Made by a program: the position numbers and the translations under genes. Below the pieces are notes generated by a model that worked only from the letters and a program-made list of their open reading frames with translations, searched no databases and was not told the origin of the DNA. This document shows, piece after piece, positions 57,611-64,000 of a stretch of DNA of 64,000 bases; the first letter of the stretch is position 1; every line of letters starts with the position of its first letter. The DNA is from Apostichopus japonicus. Lineage: Eukaryota; Echinodermata; Holothuroidea; Aspidochirotida; Stichopodidae. Location of the stretch: NCBI RefSeq assembly GCF_037975245.1, contig NC_092581.1, positions 9,122,303 through 9,186,302 on the forward strand, written 5' to 3'.

Positions 57611-59436
57611 CAGGCGCGTATCCAGGATTTTCTAACCCGGGGGGCGCGAATTACTGTCTAAGCGGAGCGCCACCATCGGTTGGCGCGGAGCGTACAAGAA
57701 AATTTCTGGTTTTGATACCCCCCAGATCACCGGAAATGGCACTTCTCGGGCTTGAAAATGAGCAACCAGATGTAGACTTTTGCCTGAGAACCAAGTATTT
57801 CCGAAAAGTTTTTTCCATCCATAACCTTTTTGAAGATTGTCACCAGTCACACATCATGTTCGACGTGATTGCATGTCCTATGGATGATTGCTTTTGTAGG
57901 TTATTCTACGTCACGGCCCACAATATCCGAAAGCCCCACTTTTCAAGGTTTTAAGCCCATTACTTGTTGAGAATTTGAAAATTCACTTTTCTCGTGAATA
58001 AAATCACTTGAAAACATACCCATAATGTTGCAGAAAATTCAATCTATAGACAACCAATATAGAAAAACCTCCTTGAACCCCTAACAGACAGGTCCAAATT
58101 GAACGAGTAGAGGAAAGTATGATGAAGAATGTTGGTGAGGAAATTTTGGAAAATTCCGACACAGTTAATTTCTTGGTGTAGAAATATTGCAACCTCTTAT
58201 AATGGCTTTTACAAAACTTGGTTGAAGGAAGAGAAAAATAGGAGATATTTCCGATATCAGGTATATCGAAACCGAACACTTCACTCATAGGCGTAGGTCC
58301 CGTAGGAGGCGGGGGCTGCAGCCCCCCCCCCCCCCCCCCCAATTGTTTTCCCATTTTTTTCGGGCACCTACTGAAAGAAAAATAAATAGCAATGAACAGC
58401 TTAAAATGATCTCCTTGGTAATTGAAATAAAGTTGTAAGCTTGGCCGACATTACCCTTGTAAAAGAGAGTTTTGACATAAATGGATCTGTATGGTTTTTC
58501 TCCATCTACAAAAGACATTTGGTTGTTTACATTAGCATCCGGCGGTATACTGTGCAACTTTGACGGACCGTGCGGTACACGATGCCATTTGATGTAATGA
58601 GCGATCTTGCCTATATGATATTGGCATCGACATGTTGAATGCGCGCTTTGCGCGCGAAAAATTTTGGCTTTTTTTTTCGGGCAAGTCATTACAGCCCTCA
58701 AATCCAATCTGGCTCCTACGCCTTTGACTACACACATTGACAGTTTTTGAGGCTGTTCATCGTGGAACATGCATTTCAATGCTCATTGATATGATGTTAT
58801 ATCTGCTCTTTGCTTTACAAATTCGAACAGGCGTATAGCGAGTAATTGCCAAGGGAGGGCGAAGCCTGTAGGCAAACTATCTAAGCGAAGCGCCACCATG
58901 AGTTGGCGCGAAGCGTACAAGAGAAATTTTGGCCGAAAATGCCTCCCAGATCGCTGGAAATGACACTTCCCAGGCCTTGTAAGTTGCATCTAAGCATTGT
59001 CTATTTTGAAATTACTAGCGATGTCATAAAGAAAATTTGCTCGGGGGGGGGGCGGTCGCCCCCTTCCCGAAATGCGTTATGTTCCCCGACGACTCGGTCG
59101 AGTTCAAGTACATTAGTGAGAGAGGAAAAACGGAAACGTCAAAAATGGAGTTGTCGGGGTAAGGGGTAGGGTGAGGCGCACACCCCCTCCGTAATCCTTG
59201 ATCTGTCACTGGCTACCCTGTGTATATAATAGGGATCTTTCTCTTCCCGAGGTCTTGGCTATCTTCTACTCCCTCCTTTTCTCCTTTTTCTCTCTTTTTT
59301 CTTTTTCTTTTCCCTTCCTTCCTCTCCTCCTTTTCTTTTTTCCCCTCCTTTTCCCTTTTTTCTTCTTTTTTTCTCTCCTCTTTTCCTTACCCGGGGGGCG
59401 CGCGCCCCCAACGCCCCCCCCCTGGATACGCACCTG
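57611..59436. mobile_element. Nested, degraded hAT-like DNA elements with GC-rich ends
   Basis: Outer ends caggcgcgtatccagg (57611) and cctggatacgcacctg (to 59436) are 16-bp inverted repeats with one mismatch. Inside, a second pair (cataggcgtagg at 58286, cctacgcctttg to 58725) brackets a nested copy. Text near 57658-57755 (gcgccaccat ... ttggcgcggagcgtacaaga) recurs near 58888-58985, so a related element is present twice. C and G homopolymers (58321-58340, 59042-59051) adjoin the ends. No transposase is readable and target duplications are unclear. Confidence 0.6.
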
Positions 59437-60680
59437 TGTATATAAAGTATAATATAAAAGAAGCCTGAAAACTGACTGAGAAATTATAATAAATAATATG
59501 GAAAAGAGCGGCAAAGAATTTCTTGGTCAGAAGCGGGACTCAAACTAGTCTTGTTCCAGACCCTGACATTCTGCTGTTACTTTGCCTGTTACAATTAATA
59601 TGAGTGCGCCCTCACATCCTCCTTCGAAAATCTGTCAAAACCAGGGTCTTCGTTTTAGGTACCGCACCACAATTAGAGTAGTGTTCATCCGCTCGAAAGG
59701 TTAACCATTTTCAGAGAAAAGAGGTAAAAGTACCTAAGTTAAAGCATGTTTTAAGCATGTTATCAGCTAATGTCATCGCTCGTTCTGCCTTTAAATGAAA
59801 GAGCATAATTTAAAGTACAGATGGTGTGGAAATAGGGAGGATCGAAGGGTTAAATGTTGATATTACTCCGAGCGAGCAGACGGAAGGGTGGGGGTTCAGT
59901 ATGCTAAACTTGCTCCTCTTCTAGCTTTAAATCTAAACGGTCATGATATAAAAGTTTGCAAGCGCCATGATAGGCCAAGATCTCAGCTATCATGTGTGGT
60001 TAGGATATACCAGTTGAAAACTTTTATCTATGCTTTGGCAGGTCTTGAAAGTGACGAGTTTAGTGTGTAAGTCATGGAACAATTAATTGTGGTGCGAGAC
60101 CTCTACTAAATCTTCATTTACCCTGTGTCCGTATCACCAACTTACGGTCTAGATTACACATTTATTACTCCTAGCCTGCTTACACGAAGACGGAGACATC
60201 GTTACATATTCATAGAAGGCATTAAGAAGAAAAAACTGCAAGAGGATAATTATTTTGACATAATACTTAAATCTGGTTAACGGCCTGGGAATAATTTGTC
60301 CCTACAACTCCTTCTTCGAAGAAGGATAAACCAGTGGAAGCCTAAACCCCACAAAGGTCCTGACAGTATGTGGAGTACAGGTCTAACTTAGACTAGCCTA
60401 GACCCATTGGTACGAGGATAACACTAACTATCCTAGGGGTTAATAAGCCAACATCTAAGGTACAAACATACAAACATGCGGCATTTGTAGGGTCCATTTC
60501 ATTTCCTTTTTTTAAGGTTCCTACCACTCCCCAGTTACAGTTAATGTACCTGTGATTAAATTAGTGCACATTGACGATTTGGAACCTACAGAATTTCTGT
60601 TTGAAAACCAATATTTGACATTGAATCCATGAATCAACGATGATCCAGCGTAGAATCAATTTATATCAAAATAAATCACC
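59437..60680. other. No gene seen; upstream flank of the DNAJC22-like gene
   Basis: Only short ORFs. The start codon of the next gene lies in a good context (caccATGG) at 60681. Confidence 0.4.
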
Positions 60681-60992
60681 ATGGCCAAGAACAAGTGGAT
60701 TTCATATTTTTTGTGGCTTATAGGTGGTGTATTCGGTTTGCACCATTTATATCTTGGACGTGACAGACAAGCATTTGTATGGTGGTGCACAGGTGGATTC
60801 TTTGGTGTTGGAGTTTGCAGAGACCTCTGGAGAATTCCAAAATATGTAGACTCTGCCAATGATTTACACCAGAGTATAAAAAGGAAGTTCATCCAACAGA
60901 TGATGAATAATCCCAAACCATTTTTTCTAGATTTTGCGCCAAGTTAGTTATTGGTACTTTCTTTGGCTACTTAACGATGGTAGCCATATATC

Positions 60993-62778
60993 CAGGGCCG
61001 TCTTAACGCATGGGCCCACTGGGCCCTGGCCCAGGGCCCCGCGATGTCAGGGGCCCCGCAATCGTAGTAACCCCATGTCTTAATCTGGGAGGAAAACTTA
61101 TTGAATAGGCCATTATGCCTGATTGAATTCGATACTTGACAACTTGTGACGAGAGTTGGTGAAACACTTGAGAGTTTGACATTAAATATTCGAATCTGAG
61201 TTGGCAACCCTGGAATATACAATGCCCCGAAGGCTTCCAACACCAGACAACTCGGTCCGCGGTCCGAGCACCAGTCATTTTTTTCAATGCAATTCTCACC
61301 CAGGAGAATATATCCGGTAAGTTGATATTCATTTTCCATCACTTAAAATCGATTACCGTCATACTGTATATGGTCATAAATAAATGAGCCTTTCGGCACA
61401 TCAATGATCAGGTGGAATTGATCCTAAATATTATCTACTGTAATTACTTTGTGAGCTCTTTATAGGCATGTCCATGATGTCCTAGTAGTGGAAGTGAACT
61501 GCTCCTATGCTATGCGCGATGTCTAGACAACCCTTTACGTCCCAATGTATGAGTGTGTCAGGAATGCTGATCAGGAATGGTCCACACGAATCGAAGCAGA
61601 AGGACTTAGCAAGAAAAAGAGTAAGTTGGAAACTGTCATTCTGACAATGGTGTGGAATGACATTCTCGACCGGATGAACAAAACAAGTAAAGTTCTGCAG
61701 TCGAAAGATGTTGACATCCTTGCTGCTGTTGATCTCCTCAAGTCCCTGAAATCCTATCTCGACCATATGAGAGACGAATTCGAAGAATACGAACTTGCAG
61801 CAAAGGCTAACAGCAGGTGTCCGGATCCAGAATTCAGCGACGAACACAAACGTGCACGAAAGCGAAGTGTTCAACTCACCAGGGATGACGGGTCAGCCGA
61901 AGAAGTACTACTGAAAGGCAGTGAAAAATTCAAGGTGGATACGTACCTTCCTATCCTGGACTCACTAACCTCTCAATTGACAGAACGCGCGGAAGCATAC
62001 GAAAACATCAGGGAACTGTTTTCTTTCTTCAATCAGCTGAAAACAATCGACAGTGATGAACTTAGTCGGAGCTGTGAAAAGTTGGCCAAAGTTTATCATG
62101 ACGATCTTGATTACCACGAATTACTCAACGAATGCAAACAATTCAAGCCCCACCTCGTCCTCGATGAAAAATGCACAACACTCCCAGATATCTACAGGAA
62201 ACTCATTTCAGATCAATTGAAATACGTGTTCCCGAATGTTGAAATTGCCCTCCGAATTGTCCTATGCATGATGGTTACAAATTGTACTGGAGAACGTTCA
62301 TTTTCGAGGTTAAAACTAATCAAGAATAATCTCCGGAACAGAATGGGGCAACGGCGACTTAATAGGCTCTCTCTCATGTGCATAAAAAGCGACTTCCTCA
62401 AAAAGATTGACTTTCAGCCAATCATACAACAGTTTGCGATCAAGAAATGCCGCAAGTTCCGTTAGTTTCCCCAGTTGAAAGACTCAACACAAGGGTGTTA
62501 CAAATGGTGAGTCCAGTATTGTTAGGGAAGGGATGGAGGGCAACTGGAAGATTACTCTTCATGATGTATTTCATCTTTTAGATATATCACGTATGTTATT
62601 CAGCTAAAGTTTTATGCTTTATGCGCGACATAGGGAGGGTGGTAAATGCAGGCATGTCTATGCTTGAGCGCTTGTCAAGGATGTCAATTTTTCACCCAAC
62701 TTTTTTCGAACTCACTTGATTGAGGGGCCCCGCTCCATTGCCGGGCCCAGGGCCCGGTGATCTCTTAAGACGGCCCTG
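60993..62778 (+). mobile_element. hAT DNA transposon, 1786 bp, in the DNAJC22-like exon
   Basis: TIRs start cagggccgtcttaa and end ttaagacggccctg, followed inward by GGGCCC-rich text at both ends. A perfect 8-bp target duplication catatatc lies at 60985-60992 and 62779-62786, which is diagnostic for hAT. Removing the element and one repeat restores continuous gene text across the site (GYLTMVAIYLK). Confidence 0.95.
61545..62465 (+). CDS. hAT transposase, C-terminal part (ZMYM/hAT-dimerisation type)
   Basis: 306 aa. Residues about 229-290 carry the hAT dimerisation domain (FPNVEIALRIVLCMMVTNCT, then GERSFSRLKLIKNNLRNRM and RLNRLSLMCI). The N-terminal half keeps helical linker text (ILDRMNKTSKVLQSKDVDIL; ELFSFFNQL) usual in this group. 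The zinc-finger and first catalytic regions of a full hAT transposase (commonly 600-800 aa) are missing, so this is an internally deleted, probably non-autonomous copy. The Met at 61545 is merely the first in frame. Confidence 0.9.
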   Translation: MYECVRNADQEWSTRIEAEGLSKKKSKLETVILTMVWNDILDRMNKTSKVLQSKDVDILAAVDLLKSLKSYLDHMRDEFEEYELAAKANSRCPDPEFSDEHKRARKRSVQLTRDDGSAEEVLLKGSEKFKVDTYLPILDSLTSQLTERAEAYENIRELFSFFNQLKTIDSDELSRSCEKLAKVYHDDLDYHELLNECKQFKPHLVLDEKCTTLPDIYRKLISDQLKYVFPNVEIALRIVLCMMVTNCTGERSFSRLKLIKNNLRNRMGQRRLNRLSLMCIKSDFLKKIDFQPIIQQFAIKKCRKFR

Positions 62779-64000
62779 CATATATCTGAAGAATTGCTCG
62801 GGAATCTCCGGTGATACGAACTCTCGTAGTATCATTTGCAATAGATGTACCGTAGGTGTTCACATTGTGGGTAACATCGGTAAGGAACAACAGGGTGCGC
62901 TAAAGCCAGCGTTGCATTTGGATCATACATGCTTAGCCCATTGTTTACCTTACCCAGCGGTGTAGCATACCACCCATTTTAAGTCCCTTCTTATTTCAGA
63001 AGATTCAGGAAAACTCCGAAAGCTTGGATGATTCAAAGTATATGTATAGGAGGCTTTTCGTTCTTTTCATTGCAGGTACGTTTGATGTTATCACTAAAAT
63101 GGTATTGCTCCCAGCTGGACTGTGTTTTCTAAATTGAACAAAGAAAATAATATTTGCTGGTTTAGTATAAATGCAGGTCTTGTGTTATCAACGATTGCAA
63201 CATGATTCAGAATAAAATGGATTATGGTTGGAAATATCTGAATCACTAACATTTGCAAATTTACTGTTAACTGATTTTATTACGTTATTTCTAATACTGA
63301 TTTGCGATAACAAGATATTGGGATACTAAGGCAATGTGCAGAGGCATATTTTTCTCTGGACTGTCCCTTGTGTACAGCATGACAAAGGTCAGGCCCCAGT
63401 CAAGAGTTGAAGGACTTAGGTGAAAACACTGACATTTTTATTTGTCATGCTGAAGAATACTTAAATTCAAGACTGGTATTTCGCTTGTGGGCATACTATA
63501 GTATAGATGTACCATGCAGGGAATGTATTACATGTAAATTGATTCATAATCTTTAGTATATAGGGCGGCATAGGATCCAACTTTTTGGATGCTCAGCCAA
63601 ATATGGTCTCAGGAGGAACCAAAACATTTTCCTGGAAAAGCAAAGATGAAAAGAGAATATCCCAGTGCTCAAACTTAACTTTCACTTCAAAGTTAATGTT
63701 GATACTTGCGTTTTGTTTTTTTAAACGTAATATGTTACATTTTACGTTTTGATGAACAGGATCCTGCATAACTGGTCTTTGGTTTTCGGCAATATACTTC
63801 AATGCCTCCATTACCACAGGGGATGGGGAAACAGTCAAGGTTAGAGATGCAGTCAATCACTTCTTCAACTCACCCTATGGAAGGAATTCGTGGCGACCAT
63901 GAAACGATTATATCAGAGAGGAAAAGCCAGAGGATGGCGACGTCTTTGGTCGGATCTGATGGACTCGTTTGATCCTCAGGGCGAGATGAATGCTTATAAG

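Larger units (their letters stand above)
60681..64000 (+). pseudogene. DNAJC22: DNAJC22/wurst-like gene, disrupted, running off the window end
   Basis: The N-terminus MAKNKWISYFLWLIGGVFGL then HHLYLGRDRQAFVWW has the TM2-type pattern of DNAJC22: two membrane helices around HHLYLGRD. Later pieces fit the family but lie in shifting frames: SRFCAKLVIGTFFGYLTM (about 60925-60980), GVHIVGNIGKE (about 62856), GSYMLSPLFTLP (about 62920) and YRRLFVLFIA (about 63045). A donor GTACGT at 63076 and an acceptor gatgaacag at 63759 define a 684-bp intron with phase-1 ends. Exon 2 (63760 on) reads SAIYFN...RDAVNHFFNSPY, then after a one-base shift EFVATMKRLYQRGKARGWRR and DPQGEMNAYK, the lead-in to the J domain expected past 64000. 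A hAT element splits exon 1. Known role of the family: membrane J-domain cochaperone linked to endocytosis (wurst in flies). Either a pseudogene or a gene hit by a transposon plus sequence indels. Confidence 0.82.

Noticed and set aside
58285-58779. 164-aa minus-strand ORF
   Set aside because: Lies across nested transposon ends and a C homopolymer; no recognisable domain.
61482-61874. 130-aa minus-strand ORF
   Set aside because: Antisense shadow of the hAT transposase frame.

Overview
The window looks like AT-rich nuclear DNA from a marine invertebrate. The evidence is split genes with GT-AG introns, very long microsatellites, a Penelope-like retroelement, hAT and Harbinger-like DNA elements, a tRNA-derived SINE and a foldback element whose arms are short tandem repeats (the design of the TU elements of sea urchins). 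An echinoderm is my best guess, held weakly.

The main object is a candidate micro-exon gene on the + strand from about 1.87 to at least 47.9 kb. It starts with a 61-nt coding exon that encodes a signal peptide (MKLYAFLWITLTGCYA) and ends in phase 1. It is followed by 47 candidate micro-exons of 6, 9, 12, 15, 18, 24 or 30 nt. All are multiples of 3, all are read in phase 1, all have AG acceptors and GT donors, and no stop arises if they are joined in order. The upstream exons (3.6-10.1 kb) are unique and all but one carry one Cys each (one carries two). From 10.4 to 37.6 kb the locus is a tandem array of diverged units of about 0.3-1 kb, each with one 6- or 9-nt exon. Between close copies the intron flanks are nearly identical while the exon core differs. 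Further exons follow at 39-48 kb. The last exon was not found. The layout resembles the micro-exon genes of schistosomes: a secreted product assembled two or three residues at a time. No transcript evidence is available here.

The array is interrupted by a 401-bp Harbinger-type MITE (21.5 kb), a 650-bp insertion (24.4 kb), a 3.16-kb Penelope-like element on the minus strand inside a TA tract (27.1-30.3 kb), TA microsatellites (30.3-31.3 kb), a possible solo LTR (31.3 kb), a SINE (39.2 kb) and a 1.96-kb inverted-repeat element starting 2 bases past a micro-exon donor (44.7 kb).

From 48 to 60 kb there is no convincing gene. That stretch holds heptamer minisatellites (49 kb), a foldback element with inverted arrays of an 18-bp repeat (51.4-55.8 kb) that contains a further inverted-repeat insertion, and nested GC-rich hAT-like elements (57.6-59.4 kb).

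The right end (60.68-64 kb) carries a DNAJC22/wurst-like gene (TM2-type membrane segments at the N-terminus, a J domain expected beyond the window). It is broken by a 1.79-kb hAT element with a perfect 8-bp target duplication and by several one-base frameshifts.
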